A stretch of 64,000 bases of DNA from Oscillospiraceae bacterium. Lineage in GTDB: Bacteria; Bacillota; Clostridia; Oscillospirales; Ruminococcaceae. The notes under the pieces were generated by a model. The model was given only the letters and a program-made list of their open reading frames with translations. It was not told the origin of the DNA and did not search any database. The stretch spans positions 1 through 64,000 of the forward strand of contig JAFTTH010000004.1 of the NCBI GenBank assembly GCA_017466885.1, given 5' to 3'. The translations under genes and the position numbers were made by a program. The first letter of the stretch is position 1. Each line of letters begins with the position of its first letter. Positions 9,101 to 16,432 of the stretch are shown piece by piece.

Positions 9101-9199
9101 TTCCGCCAACCTATCGTTGTCAATGAGGTATAATATCTTCTCATTGAACTCCTTACGGCTTTCCTGCGGAACCATAGAATCATAGCAGGTATATTTCAC
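6164..9199 (-). CDS. N6-adenine DNA methylase fused to SNF2/DEAD-type helicase
   Basis: A 1011-residue fusion. The N-terminal methylase has the SAM motif DLTCGAGGFF (about 101-110) and the catalytic NPPF (161-164), as in type I HsdM-like enzymes. After a helical middle comes a superfamily 2 helicase with Walker A EQGSGKT (507-513), Walker B DESD (604-607) and a C-terminal lobe to the end. Start: GTG at 9199, because AAGGGGG lies 8 nt upstream; a TTG further up lacks a site. No restriction nuclease is adjacent. Such proteins are common on Clostridia ICEs and probably modify or protect element DNA; that role is inferred. Confidence 0.85.
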   Translation of the reverse strand: MKYTCYDSMVPQESRKEFNEKILYLIDNDRLAEFQISDDDIYNAYTGIGGLHGLNRSDYDNYAEYSDAKKEIENGQFFTPFFLCRLVAECLAPSKDAIIADLTCGAGGFFNFMPTESNLYGCELDTDAYKVAHHLYPAANLENKDIRTYAPSTRFDYVVGNPPFNLKWWIEGGKEISSQLFYCQKAAELLKPNGIMAIIVPQSFLADDFSNKTDIAVMNERFHFLGQVALPYSAFMRMGVPYFETKLQFWQKRMDGDTGKPYRIKIDYRLSTDYDHKTAVEWITTNLLAGAKRSLESNRYNTLKELAKDRELSENFMYRVEKMLYQIKCHPRLKEHYSKCCEYVHRFFTQKQPEDMPYETWCKTKLTEPKVISYLQRTLAKQNAKPPEDRIALVKRDYDFVYKGYSAKARKQMSDEMKNPVPIYEIASTDGLGEFPGYERLIRKKQREYATQNMPFSCMQEDPDIAKWLADFHLWDNENEEEIRLNDIQRHDLNLILQKRYGLLQWEQGSGKTLAGISTAMYRMEKQNIHHTWVISPAISIRNNWDVVLPNYNISYVFVEKLSDLQKIKRGDFVIATLNFVSKYKRQLKRWIRMHNQKINLVFDESDEMSNPSSVRTKAVLSIFRRCKMKLLTTGTSTRNNISEFVPQLELLYNNSVNMLSWSDTLYHYERGEDHLSHDGNPYFGKPIPAYKEGYRLFTASHLPEKITVFGVGQRTQDIYNSDVLSEILDKTVITRTFAEVVGKEIRRIHQVPLVFSPAEREVYQLAMEKFYEMRSNYFASTGNSRKDSMMRLIQQITLMLRISAAPDTVVEYTGDAPVKIMKIIDMVDEFSNEVVAIGVRHKVVLDAYKRLLEEAFPDRKIFVVTGSTTTFAQRRKLRTTLKESGNGILLCTQQSLPSSVNFEFVNKVIIPELHYNNARMSQFYMRFVRYNSTDWKDIYFVTYGGSIESNLMQMVMAKEKINLFMKGQDADLDAIYDKFGVDYDLLSLLMYREQDEEGKFHIRWGKQKIA

Positions 9200-9212
9200 A
9201 GTCTGCACCCCC

Positions 9213-10112
9213 TTAGCACACGCGGCCAAGATACTCGGTTACAAACTGCTCTGCGAGATCCTTGCTTGCGAATTTAATATCCATGCGGTTATTCTTGAAC
9301 ATACGAACCTGTTTGACCTTTTCACAATCCTCAAATACCACGGTGGAATAGTAGTTATCTTCATAACCAAGCAAAAAGGCAATGTTATGAGGATGCCTGC
9401 CAATAACACCGGTTTCAAAGTGCGATACTCCACGAAGAATTGCTCTGCCTTCGTTTGTAGGCTTCCATTTTGCACGGGAGAGCCATTCATCGCAACAACA
9501 AGCATAATTCAAAAGGCGGATGGTATCGCCTTTGACTTCAAACTGTTGCTTACCGTAGTAGGTATTCCACGCAGCGTTATGACACGCTTCTTTAATTTCA
9601 TCTACGGCGCGCTCAATAAATGTGCGGCCGCCGAGCTGGATAAAGATTTGGTCCAACACCTGCTGATAGGTCAGCTTCATTGACTGCAGCTTTTGGTGAT
9701 AGTCCACCTCTGCCTTATGGTCGGGATCCCAAGCACGGTAGTCCGGCTTTTGTGGAATCAGCACCTTTTGTATTTCCGAGCTTTCAATGGAAACCTTATA
9801 GGTGCTGTTGAAATACGACACAAGGCTGGAAATAAAAGCAGATGGCAATTCCTCAATTTTCTCAATAAAGTCCTTAGCCGAGATATGAGAGATATCCACG
9901 TACTTCGTTAGGGAGTAGTGGCCTTCGCCAATACCCGCCAGCAGATCCTTTTGATGTTCTACAATGCCTTCCCAGAGCTTACAGACGCCCTCTAAGGCTT
10001 CTTTTGCATCGTGGTAGGCTTGCTGGTTAGCTTCACAAAAACGGCGGTCTGCGGCACTGATACGGTTATCGTTCTTAACCTCGACTGCGGATAGTTTTGC
10101 AAATAAATCCAT
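9213..10112 (-). CDS. DUF4942-like ICE protein
   Basis: A 299-residue protein: an N-terminal helical part, a middle with KPDYRAWDPDHKAEVDYHQKLQ, and a C-terminal part with RLLNYACCCDEW and GRHPHNIAFLLGYEDNYYSTVVF. It resembles DUF4942 proteins that accompany methylase-helicase fusions on mobile elements; the family name is given from memory of the pattern. It lies 13 nt upstream of the methylase-helicase start and is surely co-expressed with it, so a shared DNA-modification role is the best guess. The start has GGAGGAACGAGA before the ATG. Confidence 0.65.
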   Translation of the reverse strand: MDLFAKLSAVEVKNDNRISAADRRFCEANQQAYHDAKEALEGVCKLWEGIVEHQKDLLAGIGEGHYSLTKYVDISHISAKDFIEKIEELPSAFISSLVSYFNSTYKVSIESSEIQKVLIPQKPDYRAWDPDHKAEVDYHQKLQSMKLTYQQVLDQIFIQLGGRTFIERAVDEIKEACHNAAWNTYYGKQQFEVKGDTIRLLNYACCCDEWLSRAKWKPTNEGRAILRGVSHFETGVIGRHPHNIAFLLGYEDNYYSTVVFEDCEKVKQVRMFKNNRMDIKFASKDLAEQFVTEYLGRVC

Positions 10113-10123
10113 TCTCGTTCCTC

Positions 10124-10618
10124 CTAAAAATACTTAAAGCGACATACACCACCGATATAATAGGGTTTATCCGGAGTGGCAGTTCGCAGAAATTCATCCA
10201 GCGGGATTGTGTTATCCGAATCCCAAAACACATAATGGCCTTGCTGCTTGATAAGACTGCCTTCCACCTCGAAAATGGCATTTCTAACGCCGTCCAAATC
10301 CTCAAGGAATTTTTGTTTATCAACGGCTTTCAGTTTTTCGATTGCCGTCTTGAACTCCACATATCTTTGAGAATAGTACGGTTGCTTCAACAATTCCGGT
10401 TGGAGAATGAGTACATTATCCTCAATCTTTCCGAGATTATTTTCTACCAACCACTGACCGAGCAGACCGATTTGTCTTGTTTGTTCATAGGGGTCTAATG
10501 TTTCCAATTTTGTCGCTACTTCGCCTACAAAAGAGGACATATAGAAATCGTCTTCGGTTATTTTCATTTCGTCAGGAATTGGATTTTGACTGATCTGAAA
10601 AATGTTGTAATAATACAT
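10124..10618 (-). CDS. Hypothetical ICE protein
   Basis: An unrecognised 164-residue, mixed-charge protein. It begins MYYYNIFQISQNPIPDEMKI and carries a helical stretch (RYVEFKTAIEKLKAVDKQKFLEDL) and an aromatic C-terminus (GKYYIGGVCRFKYF-like). It starts at an ATG preceded by AGGAGGAAATT and lies 11 nt upstream of the DUF4942-like gene, making a three-gene transcription unit with the methylase-helicase. No motif suggests an activity. Confidence 0.65.
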   Translation of the reverse strand: MYYYNIFQISQNPIPDEMKITEDDFYMSSFVGEVATKLETLDPYEQTRQIGLLGQWLVENNLGKIEDNVLILQPELLKQPYYSQRYVEFKTAIEKLKAVDKQKFLEDLDGVRNAIFEVEGSLIKQQGHYVFWDSDNTIPLDEFLRTATPDKPYYIGGVCRFKYF

Positions 10619-10635
10619 AATTTCCTCCTAAGAAA

Positions 10636-10667
10636 AAAGCACAGCCGGAACGTGCCGACTGTGCTTT
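10636..10667 (-). terminator. Intrinsic terminator
   Basis: AAGCACAG / CTGTGCTT with an inner CGG/CCG pairing, followed on the minus strand by six T residues. It ends the small-gene operon that starts at the SSB-like/sigma-like region and separates it from the 10124-10618 gene. Confidence 0.8.
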
Positions 10668-10684
10668 GTCATTATGCCCCTTAA

Positions 10685-10915
10685 TCATGCACACATTGCC
10701 AAGGGTGTCGGCAATGCGGCTTCAATAGGGACCGGTGCCAGCGCAACCTGATACACACTGTTCATTGTTTCAAAATGAGCAAAATCCGGATTCTGTTCGA
10801 TGATCTCCACCACCAATGAGGTGTGGATAATAGAGCCGCCGGACTGGATTACTGCTCGTTGGCCTTCCTGCAGCGGCAATAAAACTTTACCGCTTAAAGA
10901 TACCTTCTTTTTCAT
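10685..10915 (-). CDS. Small hypothetical ICE protein
   Basis: A 76-residue protein of mostly strand character (VSLSGKVLLPLQEGQRAVIQSGG, then HTSLVVEIIEQNPDFAHFETMNSVY). Many ICEs carry a short protein of this kind near the sigma-like gene; I know no function for it. Its ATG overlaps the stop of the preceding gene by 4 nt (ATGA), giving translational coupling, and a terminator follows the stop. Confidence 0.6.
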   Translation of the reverse strand: MKKKVSLSGKVLLPLQEGQRAVIQSGGSIIHTSLVVEIIEQNPDFAHFETMNSVYQVALAPVPIEAALPTPLAMCA

Positions 10916-11112
10916 TCTGTTCTGTGCCTCCTTTTATGGCTTTTTTCATCATCGAGTTCAACTTCTTTGAAGTGCTTGCAATAACCTCTACCAGTTTCAA
11001 GCCCAAGTGTGCATTCAACGGTTGTGTAGTCTACAAACTCTGCAAAGTTTTTGCATCCCGGTGGTGTTACAGCTTTACTGTTTACGCATATCCAACAATC
11101 ACACACTCGCAT
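10912..11112 (-). CDS. Small Cys-rich hypothetical protein
   Basis: A 66-residue protein with paired cysteines (CDCWIC at the N-terminus, then single Cys at CKNF, VECT and GYCKHF) and a basic tail, probably a small zinc-binding protein. ATG 11112 shares its A with the TGA stop of the sigma-like gene, so it is translated by re-initiation. It overlaps the next gene by 4 nt. Function unknown. Confidence 0.6.
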   Translation of the reverse strand: MRVCDCWICVNSKAVTPPGCKNFAEFVDYTTVECTLGLETGRGYCKHFKEVELDDEKSHKRRHRTE

Positions 11113-11651
11113 CACCCCAATAGAACCTCTATTACGGTGTCATATGTGCCTGCAAGCAGGGTGTTAATATCACGGAAGGTCAACCTTTCCGCTTTGGCAA
11201 TGTCGTGCATCTTATCACCGTTGATTTTGCGGCGGATAATACGCATTTCACGCTTAGGCAGACGTGCCGCCAATTCGTGCAGAATCAACTCCATCTGCAA
11301 GTCTTTGAGGATATCGCCATCATCGTGCAATACATCCTCCCAGCAAAGGTCGGAGCCTTCGCAAATGCTTTCGTGTAAACTTACCGTATGATACGAGCGT
11401 TTATCGCTTCCCAAGTAGTTATAGTAATGGACCAGCTCACGCTTCATCTTTTTCCACGCAAGAGTTGCCAAACTATATTTTTTCTTGAGATTTGGATTTT
11501 CACAGTATTGCTGAACTGCACACAGGTATCCGAAGATCACCACATCGTAAAACTGTTCTTCCGACAGTTTGTTTTCACGCAGAAAGGCGCCAACCAAGTC
11601 GTGATTGGCTTCAGCGAGTTTTCGCTGTTCGGCTGTCATAGGTTTCATCAT
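11112..11651 (-). CDS. Sigma-70-like regulatory protein
   Basis: A 179-residue protein. The N-terminal part (YDVVIFGYLCAVQQYCENPNLKKKYSLATLAWKKMK) resembles sigma region 2, and the C-terminal 60 residues (ELAARLPKREMRIIRRKINGDKMHDIAKAERLTFRDINTLLAG) resemble region 4 with its HTH. ICEs of this type often carry such diverged sigma-like proteins that may drive transfer genes. The start ATG has AAGGAGG about 10 nt upstream. It heads a three-gene coupled unit ending at 10636. Confidence 0.7.
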   Translation of the reverse strand: MMKPMTAEQRKLAEANHDLVGAFLRENKLSEEQFYDVVIFGYLCAVQQYCENPNLKKKYSLATLAWKKMKRELVHYYNYLGSDKRSYHTVSLHESICEGSDLCWEDVLHDDGDILKDLQMELILHELAARLPKREMRIIRRKINGDKMHDIAKAERLTFRDINTLLAGTYDTVIEVLLG

Positions 11652-11671
11652 TCTATTTCGTTCCTCCTTAA

Positions 11672-11713
11672 AGAAAAAAGGGATACCGCAGAAAACTCCA
11701 CGGTATCCCTTTG
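11672..11713 (-). terminator. Intrinsic terminator
   Basis: Stem GGGATACCG / CGGTATCCC with T-rich ends on both sides (six T residues on the minus strand). It ends the transcript carrying the SSB-like gene. Confidence 0.8.
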
Positions 11714-11746
11714 AATATTACTGTCCTAAGTTATCGGACAAATGGC

Positions 11747-12592
11747 TTATAACGGCAAATCATCATCGTCGCCGTTGATTACAGGTGCAGTAGGCACAAC
11801 CTCATACCCGTCGCCGTTTTCAGAAATCTGATAACGGGGCTGGGTGTCGGTGATACCATCCGCTTCACTGCGGTTTTCGGCCTCCAATGCTCTCTGCGCA
11901 CGCATTTCGTTGATCTGAGAACGGAATACGGTCGCATACTCCCTGATCTGCGCAAGCTGTTCGCTGGAGAAGTCACCGACCTTCTGGAATGTCGCCACAC
12001 TGTAAACGTTACTGCCGTTATCCATCTTCTTGAGCCCGATTTTGACAACCGATGCCCAAGTAGGACGCTTGCGGGTAACGAATGCAGAATTGACGAATTC
12101 GTTGAACGGTCTGATGCTCGTAGGCGGCAAAGAGAGCTGGATAGGCATTGCCTCACCGCTGCGGAGAATATACAGGGTACGCATATTCTTGCAGGCTTTA
12201 CCCTTACCGCCGCTAAGGTCAGTTCCGTACTGATTCATTTCACACACAGCACAGGAACCGCCGGGCAGACCGCAACCGGTCTTGCCGTCCATAGAAGAAC
12301 ACATAGGCGGAACATTGTCATCATACTCTTTACCGCCAGGCCAGTAGGCGTTGGTGGCGTGGTTGTAGATGATAACGCCGGTGATATACTTCTCATATTT
12401 AGGATCGTCGGGATTCTCGCTGGGATCCTCAAACTGAAGCTGACCGCCGCTCGGGATTTTGATCTTCTGGAAGCTGAGTTGCAGCCCATCGAAGTCATCG
12501 CCTAGGTCCTCGGTGGTAAAGCCGTTATTTACAGCTGCGGGAAGTACGAAAGTGGAAAGTTCCATCAAAGCAGTTTCATTGGTATAAGACAT
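11747..12592 (-). CDS. Putative single-stranded-DNA-binding-like protein
   Basis: A 281-residue protein. The N-terminal 200 residues contain a strand-rich region with Cys residues (CGLPGGSCAVCEMNQYG) and then a low-complexity linker. The protein ends in an acidic tip, DDDDLPL, very like the C-terminal peptide of SSB proteins (acidic residues then L-P-F) that recruits replication and repair proteins. On this basis it is a candidate SSB analogue for transfer DNA; no OB-fold can be confirmed by eye. It lies between two terminators or gaps, 40 nt downstream of the chimeric coupling protein. Confidence 0.5.
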   Translation of the reverse strand: MSYTNETALMELSTFVLPAAVNNGFTTEDLGDDFDGLQLSFQKIKIPSGGQLQFEDPSENPDDPKYEKYITGVIIYNHATNAYWPGGKEYDDNVPPMCSSMDGKTGCGLPGGSCAVCEMNQYGTDLSGGKGKACKNMRTLYILRSGEAMPIQLSLPPTSIRPFNEFVNSAFVTRKRPTWASVVKIGLKKMDNGSNVYSVATFQKVGDFSSEQLAQIREYATVFRSQINEMRAQRALEAENRSEADGITDTQPRYQISENGDGYEVVPTAPVINGDDDDLPL

Positions 12593-12631
12593 AATATTTC
12601 CTCCAAAATTTCATTAAGTATTGTTGATGGC

Positions 12632-13894
12632 TTACGCTGCCATCAGGTTCATTCGGTTCCATTGTTTTGCCGGCATCGAAAGGATGTTGTATCCGATACC
12701 TTCAAGTACAGTTGCTCGGTCATAACTCTCTACATCCTGGCTAAACCTTGTTACAGCGTTAGACAGTCCGTAGAGTGTCAAGTCGTTGCCCTCGATCAAG
12801 TGTTGCAGCACACCGGCTTGTTCACGCTCTGTAATGGCTTTGTTTTGGAATACCTGCAGTCGTGAGCCAAGTCCGATAATAACACCGCTTCGCACGGTAT
12901 CGGATGCCTGTTGGAAAATAGCGTAAGGTGCTTTTGCGGGATGCGAGGAAGGCAGCATATTAAATAAGCTGTTGAGTTCCTTTTCATCACAATGGGTAAG
13001 CAGCTTATACACCTGCCCGATATTCTTCCTTTCGGGCGGATATCCTTGCTCTACATAGAGCACAAGTGCTTTCAGCAGGTTCATTTCGGCGCTGTCCCAA
13101 AAGTGATCGCCTCGTTCCGAGCCGGTGTTTTTGATGATAACATCACAAAACCGCTGTGCCATCAGCTCATCGCCTTCGATTTCCGCAAGGCAGTTCCACG
13201 AATCCGAGTTTTCGGGAGACACAAGATTGAATACCTTAACAATATGCGTATTGCGTAGGTATTCGCTCGTCTTCTCATACAGTTCAGACTTAGGATCGCA
13301 TATGATAAGCGATTCCCGTTGTCCTTCCGGTCCGTGTGCCGCCTGTAAGATGCGGTTCATACAATATGCTCTTGTCTTCATTGAGCCGCTGGCGCCGTAA
13401 ACCGCAACATTACGGTTTAGCATGCTTTTCTCCGGCATACACACAAATTTACCGTCCAGCATACCGAAGATCGTGCCGCTTTTATTTTTCAAGTTTGAGG
13501 TGATATCGAATATTTCTTCGGCTTCCTTTTCACTCATAAAACCGGCTGTGCCGTAAGTGCCTTTTCGGGAATACACAAAGTTTCGGTCTCTGTCGCGTTC
13601 GCCCGTTTCACCCCAGCCCATCCGCATTATCATTATGATAAGGAGAGCAAGGGCGGCTACGCAGATAAGAATACCGAATATGCCATACGGCATTGAGAAG
13701 ATTGCCTCAAAGCAAGAGCCAATCGCAAAGGACGGTGTTTGCGGTGATGTACCATCTCCGGGCGTTCCGCCTGCGGACTGCCACTCATTGTAATTTCGCA
13801 TAAACTGTGCGATATACCCGCCGCCGTAGAGCAGTCCGAATAACAGCGGCGGCAGAACAAGCAAGATACTGAATAATCTTTTTCGCTTACTCAA
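12632..13894 (-). CDS. Chimeric VirD4-type coupling protein, C-terminus replaced by a DUF932 tail
   Basis: 420 residues. Two N-terminal membrane segments (about 5-28 and 68-92) and the nucleotide-binding core up to about residue 353 are VirD4/TraG type: Walker A GASGSMKT (167-174), ICDPKSELY, and IIGLGSRLQVFQNKAI. Beyond this point the usual Walker B (DEFANIG-like) and all-alpha regions are missing. The last 65 residues (EGNDLTLYGLSNAVTRFSQD, then DRATVLEGIGYNILSMP) instead match the end of DUF932 proteins. So an in-frame deletion joined two genes near 12,835. Start TTG 13894 has GGAG upstream. Activity is doubtful. Confidence 0.75.
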   Translation of the reverse strand: MSKRKRLFSILLVLPPLLFGLLYGGGYIAQFMRNYNEWQSAGGTPGDGTSPQTPSFAIGSCFEAIFSMPYGIFGILICVAALALLIIMIMRMGWGETGERDRDRNFVYSRKGTYGTAGFMSEKEAEEIFDITSNLKNKSGTIFGMLDGKFVCMPEKSMLNRNVAVYGASGSMKTRAYCMNRILQAAHGPEGQRESLIICDPKSELYEKTSEYLRNTHIVKVFNLVSPENSDSWNCLAEIEGDELMAQRFCDVIIKNTGSERGDHFWDSAEMNLLKALVLYVEQGYPPERKNIGQVYKLLTHCDEKELNSLFNMLPSSHPAKAPYAIFQQASDTVRSGVIIGLGSRLQVFQNKAITEREQAGVLQHLIEGNDLTLYGLSNAVTRFSQDVESYDRATVLEGIGYNILSMPAKQWNRMNLMAA

Positions 13895-15008
13895 AGAAAC
13901 TCCTTTCCCATTTCTCAAAATCTATCGTCTGAAACCGCACCTGCGTTCCGCAATATCTGCTTAAAACTTCCTTTTGAAAGTCAAAACAGATAAGCGTTCC
14001 GCTTTTCTTTTGCAGTCGCAAGGCGGTATCAAACCGTTTGATCCTCGGCAGGTCGCAAAGATAACCGAACAGGACGGGATTTCCGTCTGTATCAAAAGTA
14101 TCGTTTTCCAACGTGGAGCCTTCGTCTCCGTCATAGAGGTCGGTCATTAAGACTGTTTCCAGCCGTTCTCTTTGCGCTTCGCTGCAAAGGAGCATCAACA
14201 GACGCTCGCCCTTGCGGTCGTTCGTGAGATAATAGAAATGTTCGTAATTTCCGTCTAAAATGAAATACTGTTTACCGCCTTCGCCTGCAAGCAGGTCGTA
14301 GGCAAGCTCCATACCGTTTCCAAACAGTAGCCCTTGCACCGCATCGGGCGGGTACTGGCTTGGCAGCCGTTCACGGCAGATAACCGTTTTCATAAGTGCT
14401 TTTGTACGCATTTCCGATTTGTACTCCCATCGCATTAGGGAGTCACCAAGGTTATATACGACAAAGATTTCCACAGGGGTTAAGAGAACACCAACGGAAC
14501 GGGCACCACGAATCTTAACAAAGACGGTGCCGATTTCCTTAATCTCCCGTGAATTATAAAAGGCTGGCGCCTTTATCATCATTCGACCCGTTTCTTCCCA
14601 TTGGGGAGAGAACAGGTCGGGCTTTTCATCACGGTTTATAAGCACATCGGCGTTTATCATTGTCAGGGTTGCTTCTGCAATACGGTGCAGACGTAGGCGG
14701 CGTGTGATTTCGCTTTTAATGCGGTTGGTTTCGGCTGTACCGGTCAGAGCAAAGGAAAACCGCCGTGGGTTGTCAGCCAAAAGGCTGTCCTTTGCCTTTG
14801 CGGTCAGTCTATAGCCCCGTAGTCCGTCACGGTAAAAGGTCCGCAACAGTTTTTTTGATTTAAGGGATTTAACCACATTGAGCTTGTAACTTTCGCCGCC
14901 GTACAGTCGGGTTAGTTGGTCGGTAGGTAGTTCGCCGGATATGGCAACGAGTTCGAGCAGTTCATAAGCCACCGTTTGCTTATCCGGCAAGGGTGTTAAA
15001 GAGCGCAA
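13887..15008 (-). CDS. Replication-relaxation-like winged-helix protein
   Basis: A 373-residue protein conserved on ICEs. The N-terminus is a winged-helix (YELLELVAISGELPTDQLTRLYGG, then YKLNVVKSLKSKKLLRTF), the middle is mixed, and the C-terminus is of nuclease-like alpha/beta type (VLFGYLCDLPRIKRFDTALR). The start is the TTG at 15008, 9 nt after GGAGG; the longer frame upstream has no site. On the minus strand that GGAGG sits in the loop of a CACCAC/GTGGTG hairpin, which could limit translation. It overlaps the coupling-protein gene by 8 nt. Confidence 0.65.
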   Translation of the reverse strand: MRSLTPLPDKQTVAYELLELVAISGELPTDQLTRLYGGESYKLNVVKSLKSKKLLRTFYRDGLRGYRLTAKAKDSLLADNPRRFSFALTGTAETNRIKSEITRRLRLHRIAEATLTMINADVLINRDEKPDLFSPQWEETGRMMIKAPAFYNSREIKEIGTVFVKIRGARSVGVLLTPVEIFVVYNLGDSLMRWEYKSEMRTKALMKTVICRERLPSQYPPDAVQGLLFGNGMELAYDLLAGEGGKQYFILDGNYEHFYYLTNDRKGERLLMLLCSEAQRERLETVLMTDLYDGDEGSTLENDTFDTDGNPVLFGYLCDLPRIKRFDTALRLQKKSGTLICFDFQKEVLSRYCGTQVRFQTIDFEKWERSFFE

Positions 15009-15082
15009 GGCGCACCACCTCCAAAGTGGTGAAAATGTACCGAGGTTGCAAATAACCTGGGTAAAAATTGACGGGTTGCAAC

Positions 15083-15120
15083 AGCCGAAAACCATTGAAA
15101 AACATTAGATTTTCGGCTTG
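15083..15120. other. Stem-loop in the leader of the replication-relaxation-like gene
   Basis: AGCCGAAAA (15083-15091) pairs with TTTTCGGCT (15110-15118), with a T-rich tail on the plus strand. It lies in the 147-bp gap between 15009 and 15155, about 90 nt upstream of the TTG start on the minus strand, and could be a leader structure or a weak terminator. Confidence 0.45.
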
Positions 15121-15155
15121 TTTTTCTATGTGCCGAAATTTTAGGCGGAAAAACC

Positions 15156-15818
15156 TCAAAAATCGGATATGCTTTTAAGGCACTTTTCACGCTCCTCCAG
15201 CCACCTTGAAAATCGGTTTTTATCCATCACTGAAATACGGGTGCAATCCACCTCACCGATCTCGGTCGTGTTGTAGGCATCCACCAGCAAACCCGAATCG
15301 TCTTCCATTATGTAGGTGGAGAGAACGTCGAGCAGTTGTTTCAGTTCAAGGTTGTCATAGTCCCGCACACGGCGGTTATGAAACTCTTCGCTGTAGATAT
15401 GGGAGAAGCATACAACACACTGCTTATATCTCGGCAGCTTGTGGCTGTCGGCATATTGGCTCAGGGTAAAATACAGCGGGTCGATCAGAAACTCCGTGCT
15501 TTGCCTTTGCTTTCGTTTGGGAAGAAGGCACGGCAGCGTGATTTCCAAAACGCCGTCTTTGTCCTTAATGCTGATACCCTGTACCACACCGGCAGAAGCC
15601 AGATAGGTTTCTTTTTTCGTTGTGGTCGAGCCATACAGCAAATGCCGCAATCGGCAGGCAATCAGTTCACTGCGTAATGCGGCATCGGTAGTCAGCATTG
15701 TGTAGTTATCGGGATATTTCTCAATATCCGTTTTATCAATCGCACAAAGGGTGTTAGAGAGCTTGGCTATGTCGCCCATAATGCGGTTGATTCGTTGAGA
15801 GATTACCGGTCTATCCAA
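15156..15818 (-). CDS. DUF6100-like ICE protein
   Basis: A 220-residue protein, helical N-terminus, then a conserved segment with LPCLLPKRKQRQSTEFLIDPL and a C-terminal acidic/helical part (LLDVLSTYIMEDDSGLLVDA). It resembles DUF6100 proteins seen on Clostridia conjugative elements; function unknown. The start is TTG 15818, 4 nt after AAGGAGGAC; longer versions start without a site. The preceding stop lies 1 nt away, so the two genes are co-translated. Confidence 0.65.
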   Translation of the reverse strand: MDRPVISQRINRIMGDIAKLSNTLCAIDKTDIEKYPDNYTMLTTDAALRSELIACRLRHLLYGSTTTKKETYLASAGVVQGISIKDKDGVLEITLPCLLPKRKQRQSTEFLIDPLYFTLSQYADSHKLPRYKQCVVCFSHIYSEEFHNRRVRDYDNLELKQLLDVLSTYIMEDDSGLLVDAYNTTEIGEVDCTRISVMDKNRFSRWLEEREKCLKSISDF

Positions 15819-15819
15819 T

Positions 15820-16353
15820 TCAGTCCTCCTTATCGTGTTTGAAATATTGCACCGTGCCGGTTTCCATATCCACAGTGCAAAAAGCCGTAACATCGGGAAT
15901 AGAGAGCCGCCCGATCTGCTCGGCCGTTTCTACTATCACAATGCGTTTTTCGGCGTCCTTTTCTGTCATAGCAAGGGCGTGTTCTATCAGCGCTTCTTTA
16001 TCGGGTTCAACACAAAGCACCTCGTAAAGCTGGTCTTCGGCAAAGAAAATGAGGGTTGACGGAAAATCAGCGGCAGAGTGGTAATCCGCCTTGTCTATGA
16101 AATCCGCCAATACCCATAATGCCGAACGTAAAGCAAAGCTCGGTGATTCTTCGGTACCATCGTGGTACAGTTCCGTTTCAGGCTCGTATTGAATGCGACC
16201 TTCCTTTGACAGAATTGACAGGAGGTTTTCGATTTTGCTTTCCTTTTCGGGAAAGAGACGAAGCAGCTGATCCTTGCGGATATGGTGGTAGGTTGTAATA
16301 ATCCGTACCACTTCGGCAACATCTTTTCCGTATATATCTGCTCTCGTTTTCAC
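15820..16353 (-). CDS. DUF5697-like ICE protein
   Basis: A 177-residue protein with an N-terminal winged-helix-like part (YGKDVAEVVRIITTYHHIRK, QLLRLFPEKESKIENLLSIL) and an alpha/beta C-terminal domain (STLIFFAEDQLYEVLCVEPD, EKRIVIVETAEQ). It looks like DUF5697 proteins, which accompany DUF6100 on ICEs. GTG 16353 is taken as the start because AAAGGAGG lies 5 nt upstream. Its promoter region contains phased repeats (16371-16432). Confidence 0.65.
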   Translation of the reverse strand: MKTRADIYGKDVAEVVRIITTYHHIRKDQLLRLFPEKESKIENLLSILSKEGRIQYEPETELYHDGTEESPSFALRSALWVLADFIDKADYHSAADFPSTLIFFAEDQLYEVLCVEPDKEALIEHALAMTEKDAEKRIVIVETAEQIGRLSIPDVTAFCTVDMETGTVQYFKHDKED

Positions 16354-16370
16354 AAAATCCTCCTTTCCAA

Positions 16371-16432
16371 TGCGCATTAAAAGCGTAATAAATGCGTGTT
16401 AATTGGTGTAATGCGTAATCTTTGCGTATTAA
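16371..16432. repeat. Phased iteron-like repeats (TGCGTNTTAA)
   Basis: Five related motifs, TGCGCATTAA (16371), AGCGTAATAA (16382), TGCGTGTTAA (16393), TGCGTAAT (16412) and TGCGTATTAA (16423), spaced 11, 11, 19 and 11 bp. They fill the 75-bp gap between virB4 and the DUF5697-like gene. Regular helical spacing suggests a protein-binding array, either a regulator site or a replication/transfer origin component. Confidence 0.6.
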
